Source: Streptomyces griseoflavus (GTDB lineage Bacteria; Actinomycetota; Actinomycetes; Streptomycetales; Streptomycetaceae). From it: a DNA stretch of 64,000 bases. The translations under genes were made by a program, and so were the position numbers. The stretch is from assembly GCF_014649995.1 (NCBI RefSeq), contig NZ_BMUC01000016.1, forward strand, positions 20,986 through 84,985, in the 5' to 3' direction. Positions 18,041-26,735 of the stretch are shown here, piece by piece (positions within the stretch are counted from its first letter, which is position 1; each line of letters begins with the position of its first letter). The notes below the pieces were generated by a model. The model was not told where the DNA came from. It worked only from the letters and a program-made list of their open reading frames with translations, and made no database searches.

Positions 18041-19396
18041 GTGGACACCGACACCGTGCGGTCGGCGGCGGGGGACGAGGCCGCCGACCTCAGGCGCCAG
18101 CAGCGCGGCTGGTATTTCTACGACTGGGCCTGCTCCGTGTACTCCACGAGCGTGGTCACCGTGTTCCTCGGCCCCTATCTGACCTCGATCGCCGAGGCGG
18201 CGGCCGACGCGGACGGGTTCGTCCACCCGCTGGGCGTACCGGTACGCGCGGGCTCCTTCTTCGCCTACGCGATCTCCGCGTCGGTGATCCTGGCCGTGCT
18301 GGTGATGCCGCTGGTGGGCGCCGCCGCCGACCGCACCGGGAGGAAGAAGCCGCTGCTCGCGGCCGCGGCGTACACGGGGGCCGCCACGACGGCGGGCATG
18401 TTCTTCCTGGACGGGGACCGCTACCTGCTCGGCGGTCTGCTGCTGGTGGTCGCCAACGCGGCGCAGTCCGTGGCGATGATGCTCTACAACGCCTACCTGC
18501 CGCAGATCGCACCGCCCGAGGAGCGCGACGCGGTCTCCTCGCGCGGCTGGGCGTTCGGATACGCGGCCGGGGCCCTGGTGCTGGTCCTCAACCTCGTCCT
18601 CTACACCGGCCACGAGAGCTTCGGTGTCTCCGAGGGCATGGCGGTGCGCATCTGTCTGGCGTCGGCCGGCCTGTGGTGGGGAGCCTTCGCCCTGATCCCC
18701 CTGCGCCGGCTGCGCGACCGCCGCGCCCCCGCGCGGGAGGCGGGGAAGGGCGCCCTGCCGGGGTTCCGGCAGCTCGCGGCGACCATCCGCGACATGCGCC
18801 GGCATCCGCTGACGCTCGCCTTCCTGCTGGCGTACCTGGTCTACAACGACGGCATCCAGACGGTGATCTCCCAGGCCTCGGTGTACGGGTCGAAGGAACT
18901 GGGGCTCGGGCAGTCGACGCTGATCGTGGCCGTGCTGCTGGTGCAGGTGCTGGCGGTGGCGGGCGCGCTGGCGCTGGGCCGGCTGGCCCGGCGGTACGGG
19001 GCCAAACGCACGATCCTCGGCTCCCTCGTCGCCTGGACCCTGACCCTGGCCGCCGGGTACTTCCTGCCGGCCGGGGCGCCGGCCTGGTTCTTCGTGCTGG
19101 CGGCCGGCATCGGGCTGGTACTCGGCGGCAGCCAGGCGCTGTCCCGCTCGCTCTTCTCCCACCTGGTGCCGCCGGGCAAGGAGGCCGAGTACTTCTCGGC
19201 GTACGAGATGAGCGATCGCGGGATGAGCTGGCTGGGGCCGCTGCTGTTCGGGCTCACCTATCAGCTCACGGGCAGCTACCGGGACGCCATCATCTCCCTG
19301 GTGGGCTTCTTCGTCCTCGGGTTCCTCCTGCTCGCCCGGGTGCCGGTGCGGCGGGCTATAGCCGACGCGGGCAACCCCGTTCCCGAACGGATTTAG
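18041..19396 (+). CDS. MFS transporter, Atg22/UMF1-like
   Basis: The 451-residue protein has 12 predicted membrane helices and begins RRQQRGWYFYDWACSVYSTS, the hallmark of Atg22-like MFS proteins (WYxYDWANS). Inner motif PLVGAAADRTGRKKPLLAAA corresponds to the loop 2-3 MFS signature, and PPGKEAEYFSAYEMSDRGMS is also family typical. Fungal Atg22 exports amino acids from the vacuole; bacterial substrates are unknown. GTG 18041 is preceded by GGGGAAGCGAGGG. A hairpin at 19421-19446 (GTACGC/GCGTAC) may end its transcript. Confidence 0.88.
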   Translation: MDTDTVRSAAGDEAADLRRQQRGWYFYDWACSVYSTSVVTVFLGPYLTSIAEAAADADGFVHPLGVPVRAGSFFAYAISASVILAVLVMPLVGAAADRTGRKKPLLAAAAYTGAATTAGMFFLDGDRYLLGGLLLVVANAAQSVAMMLYNAYLPQIAPPEERDAVSSRGWAFGYAAGALVLVLNLVLYTGHESFGVSEGMAVRICLASAGLWWGAFALIPLRRLRDRRAPAREAGKGALPGFRQLAATIRDMRRHPLTLAFLLAYLVYNDGIQTVISQASVYGSKELGLGQSTLIVAVLLVQVLAVAGALALGRLARRYGAKRTILGSLVAWTLTLAAGYFLPAGAPAWFFVLAAGIGLVLGGSQALSRSLFSHLVPPGKEAEYFSAYEMSDRGMSWLGPLLFGLTYQLTGSYRDAIISLVGFFVLGFLLLARVPVRRAIADAGNPVPERI

Positions 19397-19478
19397 CACT
19401 CGACGCGAAAGGGCGGTAGTGTACGCGTTTGGCCTGCCAGGCGTACCGTTACTGCGCGTCAAAGATGCCGAAACGCTG

Positions 19479-19504
19479 TGTCACATCTGCGAGTAGATGT
19501 GACA
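19479..19504. repeat. 26-bp perfect inverted repeat upstream of rbpA
   Basis: TGTCACATCT and AGATGTGACA are exact inverted copies flanking GCGAGT. It lies 83 bp after the MFS stop and about 110 bp upstream of the SigR-type promoter of rbpA. It could be an operator for an unidentified regulator, or a weak terminator; it lacks a T-tract and its stem is AT-richer than the other terminators in this window, which favours an operator. Confidence 0.5.
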
Positions 19505-19586
19505 ATCCGGGCGTCGGTGGGTACTGCAATGGTTGACAAGGCTGCGGCTACGACGGCGACGCAGACCCGGGACGGGACCCGGAACG

Positions 19587-19612
19587 GGAATCTTTACCGC
19601 CGACCGGACGTT
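19587..19612 (+). promoter_or_regulatory. SigR-type (thiol stress) promoter of rbpA
   Basis: GGAAT at 19587-19591 and GTT at 19610-19612 are separated by exactly 18 bp, which is the SigR consensus. In S. coelicolor rbpA is a known member of the SigR regulon, induced by disulfide stress. The promoter lies about 65 bp before the rbpA start. Confidence 0.88.
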
Positions 19613-19673
19613 GACCGGATGACGACGACAGCGACACCTGTCCTGTGGGCGACAAGCCCGGGAGGCACGATTC

Positions 19674-20048
19674 ATGAGTGAGCGAGCTCTTCGCGGCACG
19701 CGCCTCGTGGTGACCAGCTACGAGACGGACCGCGGCATCGACCTGGCTCCGCGCCAGGCCGTGGAGTACGCATGCGAGAAGGGGCACCGCTTCGAGATGC
19801 CCTTCTCGGTCGAGGCGGAGATCCCGCCGGAGTGGGAGTGCAAGGTCTGCGGTGCCCAGGCACTCCTGGTGGACGGCGACGGCCCCGAGGAGAAGAAGGC
19901 CAAGCCCGCGCGTACGCATTGGGACATGCTGATGGAGCGGCGCACCCGAGAGGAACTCGAAGAGGTCCTCGAGGAGCGTCTCGCCGTTCTGCGCTCCGGT
20001 GCGATGAACATCGCGGTACACCCCCGGGACAGCCGAAAGTCGGCTTGA
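19674..20048 (+). CDS. rbpA: RNA polymerase-binding protein RbpA
   Basis: The 124-residue protein is full length. It opens RGTRLVVTSYETDRGIDLAP, followed by the zinc-binding-like core YACEKGHRFEMPF and EWECKVCGAQALL, the basic linker EKKAKPARTHWDML, and the sigma-interacting helix region RRTREELEEVLEERLAVL. RbpA binds core polymerase and group I/II sigma factors, stabilises the open complex and gives basal rifampicin tolerance. Three cysteines of the zinc site are present (C34, C56, C59 by my count). A SigR-type promoter precedes it and a very strong hairpin ends it. Confidence 0.97.
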   Translation: MSERALRGTRLVVTSYETDRGIDLAPRQAVEYACEKGHRFEMPFSVEAEIPPEWECKVCGAQALLVDGDGPEEKKAKPARTHWDMLMERRTREELEEVLEERLAVLRSGAMNIAVHPRDSRKSA

Positions 20049-20083
20049 TCCCGGCGGAGCCGGGCGACAACACACAAAGCAGA

Positions 20084-20127
20084 ACAGGACCGTGGGCGCC
20101 GTACGAGTACGGCGCCCACGGTCCTGT
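20084..20127. terminator. Bidirectional terminator between rbpA and fxsA
   Basis: A perfect 21-bp inverted repeat with only GA between the arms (left arm 20084-20104, right arm 20107-20127) sits between the convergent rbpA and fxsA genes. It is the longest perfect hairpin I found in the window. No T-tract follows, as is usual in Streptomyces. Confidence 0.9.
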
Positions 20128-20163
20128 CCGTGTCCGCTTCCGCCGGCGGGCGGCCCGGGCGCC

Positions 20164-20748
20164 CTACCGCGTCAGCGGCGGGGGCGGGCCCTGCGGGGTG
20201 TCGCCGGGAGTGCGCGCGGGTTCGTCGCGGATGACCTCGCCCTGGACGACCTTGCCGTCGGGCCGGTGGATGCGGACCTGCTGGAAGGCGCCGCCCAGGG
20301 AGCCGTTCCCCGCTTCCCGGAGCTTGCGCTCGAAGGTGCGCTCGGCGTAGCGGCTGACGGCCTTCTGGACCGGCGGCACCAGCAGGAGGAGTCCGAGCGC
20401 GTCCGAGACGAGACCGGGGATGATCAGCAGCAGGCCGCCCAGCATCATCAGGCCGTTGCCCTCGCTGTTGGGGCGGGGCTCCGACATCGCCGTGCCGCTC
20501 TGCTGCTGTTGCAGCGTCTCGGTGAGGTTCCTGAAGGCCCGCCGGCCGGCCCGCTTGATGACGACGGAGCCGAGGACGACGCCGCCCACCAGGATCAGGA
20601 AGGCCACGAAACCGTTCGACGCCCCGGCCACCACCGTCAGCAGCCAGATCTCCAGTACGAGCCACGCGGCGACGGCCAGCGGCAGGATGCCGCGCAGCCG
20701 GGAGCGCCGGGGCCGGACGGGATGCGGGGTCTGAGCGCCAGTCGTCAT
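20164..20748 (-). CDS. fxsA: FxsA-family membrane protein
   Basis: The 194-residue protein has the FxsA core: ILPLAVAAWLVLEIWLLTVV, a second helix VAFLILVGGVVLGSVVIKRA, then the signature GLMMLGGLLLIIPGLVSDAL and GLLLLVPPVQKAV. The C-terminal 60 residues are hydrophilic. In E. coli FxsA affects exclusion of phage T7 by the F factor; its general function is unknown. It is cytoplasmic-membrane bound. It is convergent with rbpA. Confidence 0.9.
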   Translation of the reverse strand: MTTGAQTPHPVRPRRSRLRGILPLAVAAWLVLEIWLLTVVAGASNGFVAFLILVGGVVLGSVVIKRAGRRAFRNLTETLQQQQSGTAMSEPRPNSEGNGLMMLGGLLLIIPGLVSDALGLLLLVPPVQKAVSRYAERTFERKLREAGNGSLGGAFQQVRIHRPDGKVVQGEVIRDEPARTPGDTPQGPPPPLTR

Positions 20749-20820
20749 ACCCCCAGTGTGCCTGGGGACGGCTCAGGGCGGGATAAGCGCGGGGTGAGGC
20801 CCCGCCGGCGCGGCGTACGC

Positions 20821-21687
20821 CTACGCCCCGGGCTGCCTGACGCCGGGGGCGGGCTGCTTGTCGTCGCCGGGGGCGGGCTGCTTGTCGTCGCCGCGTCCCA
20901 GGACCTTGCCCACGCGCTCCCCCACGCCCCACGCGGTGACCCGCCACAGCGCCTCGACGAGGATGTCGCGGCTCATCTTGGAATCACCGAGCTCGCGCTC
21001 GACGAAGGTGATGGGCACCTCGACGACGTGGTAGCCGGCCTTGACCGCGCGGCGGGCCAGGTCGACCTGGAAGCAGTAGCCCTGGGAGGCCACGTCCTCG
21101 AGGCCCAGACCCGTCAGGGTCTCGGCCCGGAAGGCACGGAACCCGCCGGTGATGTCACGCAGCGGCAGATCGAGCGCCACGCGCGAGTAGAGGCTGCCGC
21201 CGCGCGAGATGAACTCGCGGGACTTCGGCCAGTTCACCACCCGGCCGCCCGGCACCCAGCGGGAACCGAGCACCAGGTCGGCGCCCTTGAGCGCGGTCAG
21301 CAGGCGGGGCAGTTCCTCGGGCTGGTGGGAGCCGTCGGCGTCCATCTCGACCAGGACGTCGTAGCCGTGCTCCATGCCCCAGCGGAAACCCGCGAGGTAG
21401 GCCGCGCCCAGGCCTTCCTTGCCCTTGCGGTGCAGCACCTGCACGTGGTCGTCCGCGGCGGCCAGTTCGTCGGCGAGTTCGCCGGTGCCGTCGGGGCTGT
21501 TGTCGTCGGCCACGAGCACGTGTGCCTCGGGGACGGCCTTGCGCACCCGGCCGACGACGGCCTTGATGTTCTCCGCCTCGTTGTAGGTCGGAATGATCAC
21601 CAGAGCCCTGCCGAGCGGGCCGAAGTTCCGCCCCTGGGATCCCGCCTCGGGGGTCCCGTCGCCGTCTTCCACTGCTGGCCCCTTCAT
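20821..21687 (-). CDS. ppm1: Polyprenol monophosphomannose synthase Ppm1
   Basis: The 288-residue GT2 enzyme transfers mannose from GDP-mannose to a polyprenol phosphate, the donor for protein O-mannosylation and other mannosyl transfers at the membrane. Motifs: ALVIIPTYNEAENIKAVV, VADDNSPDGTGELADEL, VEMDADGSHQPEELPRLL and ITGGFRAFRAETL. In S. coelicolor this gene is needed for phage phiC31 infection. I use ATG 21687 although AGGAG touches it; GTG 21672, 15 nt inside with AAGGGG upstream, may be the real start. The C terminus carries a duplicated GDDKQPAP peptide encoded by a tandem repeat. A promoter-like sequence lies about 390 nt upstream. Confidence 0.92.
   Translation of the reverse strand: MKGPAVEDGDGTPEAGSQGRNFGPLGRALVIIPTYNEAENIKAVVGRVRKAVPEAHVLVADDNSPDGTGELADELAAADDHVQVLHRKGKEGLGAAYLAGFRWGMEHGYDVLVEMDADGSHQPEELPRLLTALKGADLVLGSRWVPGGRVVNWPKSREFISRGGSLYSRVALDLPLRDITGGFRAFRAETLTGLGLEDVASQGYCFQVDLARRAVKAGYHVVEVPITFVERELGDSKMSRDILVEALWRVTAWGVGERVGKVLGRGDDKQPAPGDDKQPAPGVRQPGA
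20841..20888. repeat. Two tandem 24-bp units at the 3' end of ppm1
   Basis: The 24-bp unit at 20841-20864 is repeated exactly at 20865-20888, duplicating the peptide GDDKQPAP in the C-terminal tail of Ppm1. It is in frame, so the copy number could vary between strains without breaking the gene. Confidence 0.85.
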
Positions 21688-22081
21688 CTCCTGTGCGCAG
21701 GGTCCCACCATAGTCGCCGGGACCTGCGCCGAGGCGACAGGACGTTCGTATGGTGGTGTCGTTTTCCGAAGATCGGGTAGCGATCCGCTTCTGAGCCGTG
21801 TTCCGGGGCGGGTACGGCGGCGGATGGGGGCCCGGCGCCCTTCGGGCCGGCCTGGGATCCGCCGGCTGCGGATCGACCTGAAGCCGTTGTCTACTGAGCG
21901 CCCGGGCCCCACCCGGGGTCGCACCTCCCCGACCGGCTGGAACCTTCCCTCGGTACTGCGCCGGCGCTGAGCCTGGCTCCCAGTGGCGGTGCCCCGGTGC
22001 GGCACACCGTCCCTGACCCAGCGGCGCTGACACGAGTGGCCGGAAGTTCTCCGAGCGGGCGTCCGGTGGTGGACCCGGCCG

Positions 22082-22112
22082 AACCTACCGGCCCCCTGCC
22101 GCCGCCTGTCAA
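22082..22112 (-). promoter_or_regulatory. Vegetative-type promoter and long leader of ppm1
   Basis: On the minus strand TTGACA (22107-22112) and TAGGTT (22082-22087) are separated by 19 bp, a good SigHrdB-like promoter. Transcription would start near 22075, leaving about 390 nt of leader before the ppm1 start at 21687. The leader is GC-rich and contains a hairpin with arms CGGCGGAT/ATCCGCCG (21818-21864). I see no convincing gene in 21688-22221. Confidence 0.55.
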
Positions 22113-22221
22113 CAGTCGTTTGACCTGCGTATTGCGGTTCAAAGGCCTGGTCAGCGGCGAGGATGCGCAGGTCGCGAGACGAGGGCGCGGTACATGATCG
22201 CCACCGCGCCCGCGTCGTAGA

Positions 22222-23826
22222 TCACTCGCCCGGCCGTACGAAGACGGTGCGGCCGCCGACCACCGTGCGCAGGCAGACGGGCAGGTCACGGCCCGGAGTG
22301 AGGTCGGGCAGGCCCGGGGTGCCGGAGCGGGGGTCGGTGGACCAGCGGGCCACCCGGTCGTCCGGCGCCTGGACGACGAGTTCACCGGTACGCCAGACGG
22401 CGTAGTCGGCGGGCGCGCCCGGCACCAGGACACCCGCGTCGTCGCGTCCGACGGCCCGCCAGCCGCCGCGCGTGTGGGCGGTGAAGGCGGCGCGGACGGA
22501 GACGCGGTGCTCCGGGGTGTGGTGGAAGGCCGCGGCCCGGACGGTGCCCCAGGGGTCGAGCGGGGTGACCGGGCTGTCGGATCCGAAGGCGAGCGGCACA
22601 CCGGCGCGCAGCAGCGCCGCGAACGGGTTCAGGGAGCGGGCCCGCTCCCGGCCCAGGCGCTGGGCGTACATGCCCTCCTCCCCGCCCCACAGGGCGTCGA
22701 AGGCGGGCTGCACGGAGGCGGTCAGGCCGAGCTCGGCGAAGGCGGCGACGGTGTCGGGGGTGAGCATCTCGGCGTGCTCGACGCGGTGCCGGGCGGCGCG
22801 GACGCGGGCGAGGCCGAGCTTCTCGGCGGCGGCGCGCACGCCGTCGACGACGGTGCTCACCGCGGCGTCGCCGATGGCGTGGAAGCCCGCCTGGAGACCT
22901 GCCTCGGTGCAGGCGACGACATGGGCGGCCACGGCGGCCGCGTCCAGGTGGGCGGTGCCGGTGTGGCCGGCGTCGGCGTACGGCTGGTGCAGGCACGCGG
23001 TGTGCGAGCCGAGGGCGCCGTCGGCGAACAGGTCTCCCGCGGCGCCGGTCGCGCCCAGTTCCCGGGCCTTGGTGACGTCCTGCTCTGCCCAGTAGCCGAC
23101 CACGCGCGGGCCGCTCTCCGCGGCGGCGAGCCGCAGCAGGCCGGTGAAGTCGTCCTCGGAGGAGATCTCCGGTCCGCCGCACTCGTGGACCGTGCCGATG
23201 CCGAGGGAGGCGGCGTGGGCGAGGGCGGCACGCTGGGCCCCGGTGCGCTGGGCCGGGGTGACGGCGGCCAGGGCGGCGGCGCGCACCGCGTGGTGGGCGT
23301 CCCCGGTGAGCGGGCGGTCCTCGCGCGCGGTCCCGCCCGGGACGAGGTCGAGCAGCGCGGTGGTGACGACCGCGGAGTGGACGTCGATGCGGCTGAGGTA
23401 GAGGGGCCTGCCGCCGGTGGCCTCGTCGAGTTCGGCGCGGGCCGGGGCCCGGCCGCCGGGCCAGCGGGCGGCGTCCCAGCCGTGGCCGAGCAGGACCCGG
23501 TCGTCCGGGCGGGCGGCGGCGAACTCCCGTACGCGGGCCAGTGCGGCCTCGAGCGTGGGCGCGGTGGACAGGTCGAGCCCGGTGAGGGCGAGACCGGTGG
23601 CCGTGGTGTGGACGTGCGCGTCGGTGAACGCGGGGGTGACCAGGGCACCGTCGAGGTCCACCACCTCGTCGACGCCGTCCGCGAAGGCGTCGGCGGCGCC
23701 TTCGGAGCCGACCCAGGCGACCTGACCGCGCTCGACGACCATCGCGGTCGCGAAGGGGTCGGCGGGACTGTGCACCTCTCCGCGGCGGAGCAGGACGGTG
23801 TGCGGCGGGACGGTACGTTCACTCAT
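22222..23826 (-). CDS. Amidohydrolase-family metal-dependent hydrolase (YtcJ-like)
   Basis: The 534-residue protein is an amidohydrolase 3 family enzyme. It has the metal-binding TPAFTDAHVHTTATGLAL near residue 70, the central FADGALGSHTACLHQPY, GFHAIGDAAVSTVVDG, RHRVEHAEMLTPDTV and the late LAFGSDSPVTPLDPWG. These are the usual histidines and the terminal aspartate. The substrate is not predictable from sequence; relatives include N-substituted formamide deformylases. It is cytoplasmic, and stands alone with no evident operon partner. Confidence 0.85.
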   Translation of the reverse strand: MSERTVPPHTVLLRRGEVHSPADPFATAMVVERGQVAWVGSEGAADAFADGVDEVVDLDGALVTPAFTDAHVHTTATGLALTGLDLSTAPTLEAALARVREFAAARPDDRVLLGHGWDAARWPGGRAPARAELDEATGGRPLYLSRIDVHSAVVTTALLDLVPGGTAREDRPLTGDAHHAVRAAALAAVTPAQRTGAQRAALAHAASLGIGTVHECGGPEISSEDDFTGLLRLAAAESGPRVVGYWAEQDVTKARELGATGAAGDLFADGALGSHTACLHQPYADAGHTGTAHLDAAAVAAHVVACTEAGLQAGFHAIGDAAVSTVVDGVRAAAEKLGLARVRAARHRVEHAEMLTPDTVAAFAELGLTASVQPAFDALWGGEEGMYAQRLGRERARSLNPFAALLRAGVPLAFGSDSPVTPLDPWGTVRAAAFHHTPEHRVSVRAAFTAHTRGGWRAVGRDDAGVLVPGAPADYAVWRTGELVVQAPDDRVARWSTDPRSGTPGLPDLTPGRDLPVCLRTVVGGRTVFVRPGE

Positions 23827-24011
23827 GTCCCACAGTCTCCCGCGTCGGCCCCCGTGAGCGGCACGCAGGTCCGCTTCACGGCGGACGCCCTCCGCGCCGC
23901 GACGGCCCCGCCGGCCGAAGCCGCCGTCGACCCCTGACGGGCCGTACGCCCCGCCGGGCGGCCGCCGTTCCGGGATCGCCCGGCCACGGTCCGGGTCGGA
24001 CGCGGCCTGGG

Positions 24012-24452
24012 TCAGACGCGGGGCGGGCGGGCCTCGTACGGGGTGGACAGCACGACCGTCGTGCGGGTCGAGACGCCGGCCAGGGAGCGTACGCGGGCGA
24101 GGAGTTCCTCCAGTTCGTGCGGTGTGGACACACGCACCTTGAGGATGTAGTTCTCGTCGCCCGCGACGCTGTGGCAGGCCTCGATCTCGGGCACGTCGGC
24201 GAGGCGGTCCGCGATGTCGTCGGGGGCACTGGGGTCGAAGGGTTTGACCGAGATGAAGGCCGTGATGGGCAGCCCCACGGCCTCCGGGTCGACCACCGCG
24301 GCGTAACCGCGGATGACACCGCGCTGTTCCAGCCGCCGCACCCGCTGGTGCACGGCCGACGTGGACAGGCCCGTGGCCTTGCCCAGGTCCGTGTAACTCA
24401 TCCGCCCGTCCTTGACGAGCAGCTGCACGATCTGTCGGTCCAGCTCCTCCAT
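24012..24452 (-). CDS. Lrp/AsnC-family transcriptional regulator
   Basis: The 146-residue protein begins MEELDRQIVQLLVKDGRMSY with the HTH in residues 5-60 (LGKATGLSTSAVHQRVRRLE), followed by an AsnC/RAM ligand domain (ITAFISVKPFDPSAPDDIAD, ACHSVAGDENYILKVRVST). ATG 24452 gives the normal family length. It is divergent from the gene at 24669 across 216 bp. Probably controls amino-acid metabolism in response to an amino acid; target unknown. Confidence 0.9.
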   Translation of the reverse strand: MEELDRQIVQLLVKDGRMSYTDLGKATGLSTSAVHQRVRRLEQRGVIRGYAAVVDPEAVGLPITAFISVKPFDPSAPDDIADRLADVPEIEACHSVAGDENYILKVRVSTPHELEELLARVRSLAGVSTRTTVVLSTPYEARPPRV

Positions 24453-24668
24453 GGCGCAGAACCTACAGTGCGCTTGATCGTCCCGGATACCTGAGTGGGA
24501 GCGCCGCGGTCGCCGCGCAGGGCACCTGCGAGCGGCATGTGACGAACGCCACACCCTTTGGACCGTCTCCGTGATGTTCCCGTGATTACGCCCGAGGGGC
24601 GACGGGAAGTGCTTGCTGTGGTCGAGGCCGCAGTGCCTTCACGGCCCAGCCCGAGGGGGAGAACCCAG

Positions 24669-25103
24669 ATGCAGAGTCTTAAGCGCCCTGGTCGTACCAC
24701 GTCCAAGCGGCAGCAGCCGGTCGTCATGCCCGAGCCGGAACACTTCGAGTCCGACACCCTGGACGACGAGCCCGACGCGTACGACACCTTCGAGATGTAC
24801 CGGGTGATCTGCCCGGACTGCGCGCAGCCGATCGCCCTGCTGGCGGACGAGGACGTCCTGCCGGAGCACGCGCTGTGCGCCTCGCCGTGGAACCCGTTCG
24901 GGCTCACGGTGTGCGCCGGCACCGGCCGCCCGGCCTCCGCGGCCCGGCCCGCGGACGAGTCCGCCGAGCCGCAGGAGCAGGACACCGCGCTGCTGTTGAC
25001 GCTCCCTCAGGGGCTCGACTGGCGCACCCAGCCCTTCTCGCACGTCGGCGGCCCGGGCTCGCGCCCGATCAGGGTCCCGTCGATGCGGCGCCACGCCGCC
25101 TGA
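24669..25103 (+). CDS. Conserved actinobacterial protein with cysteine-pair motif
   Basis: The 144-residue protein has an acidic centre (DTLDDEPDAYDTFEMYRV) followed by ICPDCAQPIALL and, 19 residues later, HALCASPWNPFGLTVCAGTG. The CxxC and two later cysteines could form a zinc site. The ends look disordered. The start at ATG 24669 has GAGGGGG upstream. I recognise it as a conserved hypothetical of Streptomyces but know no function. An imperfect hairpin at 25110-25147 follows it. Confidence 0.7.
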   Translation: MQSLKRPGRTTSKRQQPVVMPEPEHFESDTLDDEPDAYDTFEMYRVICPDCAQPIALLADEDVLPEHALCASPWNPFGLTVCAGTGRPASAARPADESAEPQEQDTALLLTLPQGLDWRTQPFSHVGGPGSRPIRVPSMRRHAA

Positions 25104-25109
25104 GCGCCC

Positions 25110-25147
25110 GCGGGGGCGAGGGAGCGCATCCGCCCTCCTCGCCCCGC
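25110..25147 (+). terminator. Terminator after the cysteine-motif protein
   Basis: GCGGGG(G)CGAGG at 25110-25121 pairs with CCTCGCCCCGC at 25137-25147, with one bulged G, just 7 bp after the stop codon. Confidence 0.65.
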
Positions 25148-25274
25148 CGTCGACGCCGTGCCCCGGTGCCGGCGCCCGGGATGGCGGTCGTATGCGCCCC
25201 TGCCACCCCGGTCGCCGGATCCCCGAAGGTCCACCGCGGTCCGCCACGGGTCCGGCTCACGGGGTTCCGCTCCT

Positions 25275-26447
25275 TCAGCGTGTCTCCGGCCCCGCCAGGT
25301 GGCGGGCGATGACCATGCGCTGGATCTGGTTGGTGCCTTCGACGATCTGCAGCACCTTGGCCTCGCGCATGTACCGCTCGGCCGGGAAGTCCGCGGTGTA
25401 GCCGTAACCGCCGAGGATCTGCACGGCGTCGGTGGTGACCCGCATCGCGGTGTCGGTGCAGTGCAGCTTCGCCATGGCCGCCTGCTTGGCGTACGGCCGC
25501 CCCGCGTCGCGCAGCCGGGCCGCCGCCAGGTACAGGGCGCGCCCCGCCTCGATCTGGGTGGCCATGTCGGCGATCATGAAGCGCAGACCCTGGAAGTCGG
25601 CGATCGGCTTCCCGAACTGCCGCCGCTCGGCGGCGTAGCCGAGCGCCTCGTCGAGCGCCGCCTGGGCCAGGCCGATGGCGCAGGCGGCGATGCCGAGCCG
25701 GCCGCCGTCCAGTGCCGACAGGGCGATCGCGAAGCCCTGCCCCTCCTCACCGACGCGCCGGGTGTCGGGGACCCGGACGCCGTCGAAGTGGATCTGGGCG
25801 GTGGGTGAGCCCTTCATGCCCATCTTCTTCTCCGGCACGGCGGCGCTCAGCCCCTCGGCGTCACCGGGCACCAGGAACGCGGTGATCCCGCGCGGGCCCT
25901 CCTCGCCGGTGCGGGCCATGACCGTGCAGAAGTCGGCGACACCGCCGTGCGTGATCCACGCCTTGGTGCCGGTGATCACCCAGTCGTCGCCGTCGCGCAC
26001 CGCCCTGGTGCGCAGCGAGGCCGCGTCCGAGCCGGAGGCCGGCTCGGAGAGGCAGTAGGCGCCGAGCAGACCGCCGCCGAGCATCGCGGGCAGGTGCTCG
26101 GTCCGCTGCTCCTTGGATCCGAAGGCGGCGAGCGCGTAGGAGGCCAGGGTGTGCACGCTGACGCCGAGCCCGACGGTGAGGCGGGCCATGGCGAGCTCTT
26201 CGAGGACCTGGAGGTAGACCTCGTAGGGCTGCTCGCCGCCGCCGTACTCGGCGTCGTAGGGCAGTCCGAGCAGGCCGGACTCGGAGAGGAGGGTGAAGAG
26301 CTCGCGCGGGAAGCGTCCGGCGTCCTCCTCCTCGGCCGCGCGGGGGGCGATCTCGCGCTGGGCGATGTCGCGGACGAGCGAGATGAGATCCCTGGCCTCG
26401 TCCGTGGGCAGTTGCCGGTCCACCGGCTGCGGGGCGCGGTCGGGCAT
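25275..26447 (-). CDS. Acyl-CoA dehydrogenase
   Basis: The 390-residue flavoenzyme has YCLSEPASGSDAASLRTRAV, WITHGGVADFCTVMARTG, the QFGKPIADFQGLRFMIADMA helix and the C-terminal LQIVEGTNQIQRMVIARHLA, which contains the catalytic glutamate of the family. It oxidises an acyl-CoA to the 2,3-enoyl-CoA, passing electrons to ETF. Start ATG 26447 has an excellent GGGAGGAAG. The chain length of the substrate cannot be read. The TetR gene 289 bp upstream on the same strand may regulate it. Confidence 0.93.
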   Translation of the reverse strand: MPDRAPQPVDRQLPTDEARDLISLVRDIAQREIAPRAAEEEDAGRFPRELFTLLSESGLLGLPYDAEYGGGEQPYEVYLQVLEELAMARLTVGLGVSVHTLASYALAAFGSKEQRTEHLPAMLGGGLLGAYCLSEPASGSDAASLRTRAVRDGDDWVITGTKAWITHGGVADFCTVMARTGEEGPRGITAFLVPGDAEGLSAAVPEKKMGMKGSPTAQIHFDGVRVPDTRRVGEEGQGFAIALSALDGGRLGIAACAIGLAQAALDEALGYAAERRQFGKPIADFQGLRFMIADMATQIEAGRALYLAAARLRDAGRPYAKQAAMAKLHCTDTAMRVTTDAVQILGGYGYTADFPAERYMREAKVLQIVEGTNQIQRMVIARHLAGPETR

Positions 26448-26735
26448 GGCGACGCTTCCTCCCTGTAGGGGCACGACGGCGTGCGCCTTGGGTGGGGGCG
26501 GCTCCGCCGGGGGTCGTTTCGGTGCCTGGCCGTGCTCGCGTTCCCGGGTCCCGGAAGCTGCTGACCAGCGGCTGTGCGCTGTGAGTATGCCCGATCGGCG
26601 GAAGGGAGTCACCAGTTAACGACCGCTTACTTCAGGATAACCGCGCGAGACGTTCCCCGGCCCGTTTTCCGTCCGCACCGTCGACCGGCTGATCGAGTGC
26701 TCTCCGGTCCTGGCGCAAGGCGGGCCGGGCCCGGA

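Noticed and set aside
21688-22005. Extended N terminus for Ppm1 from 22005
   Set aside because: The extra roughly 106 residues are arginine-rich and non-conserved in character; GT2 enzymes begin close to the P-T-Y-N-E motif.
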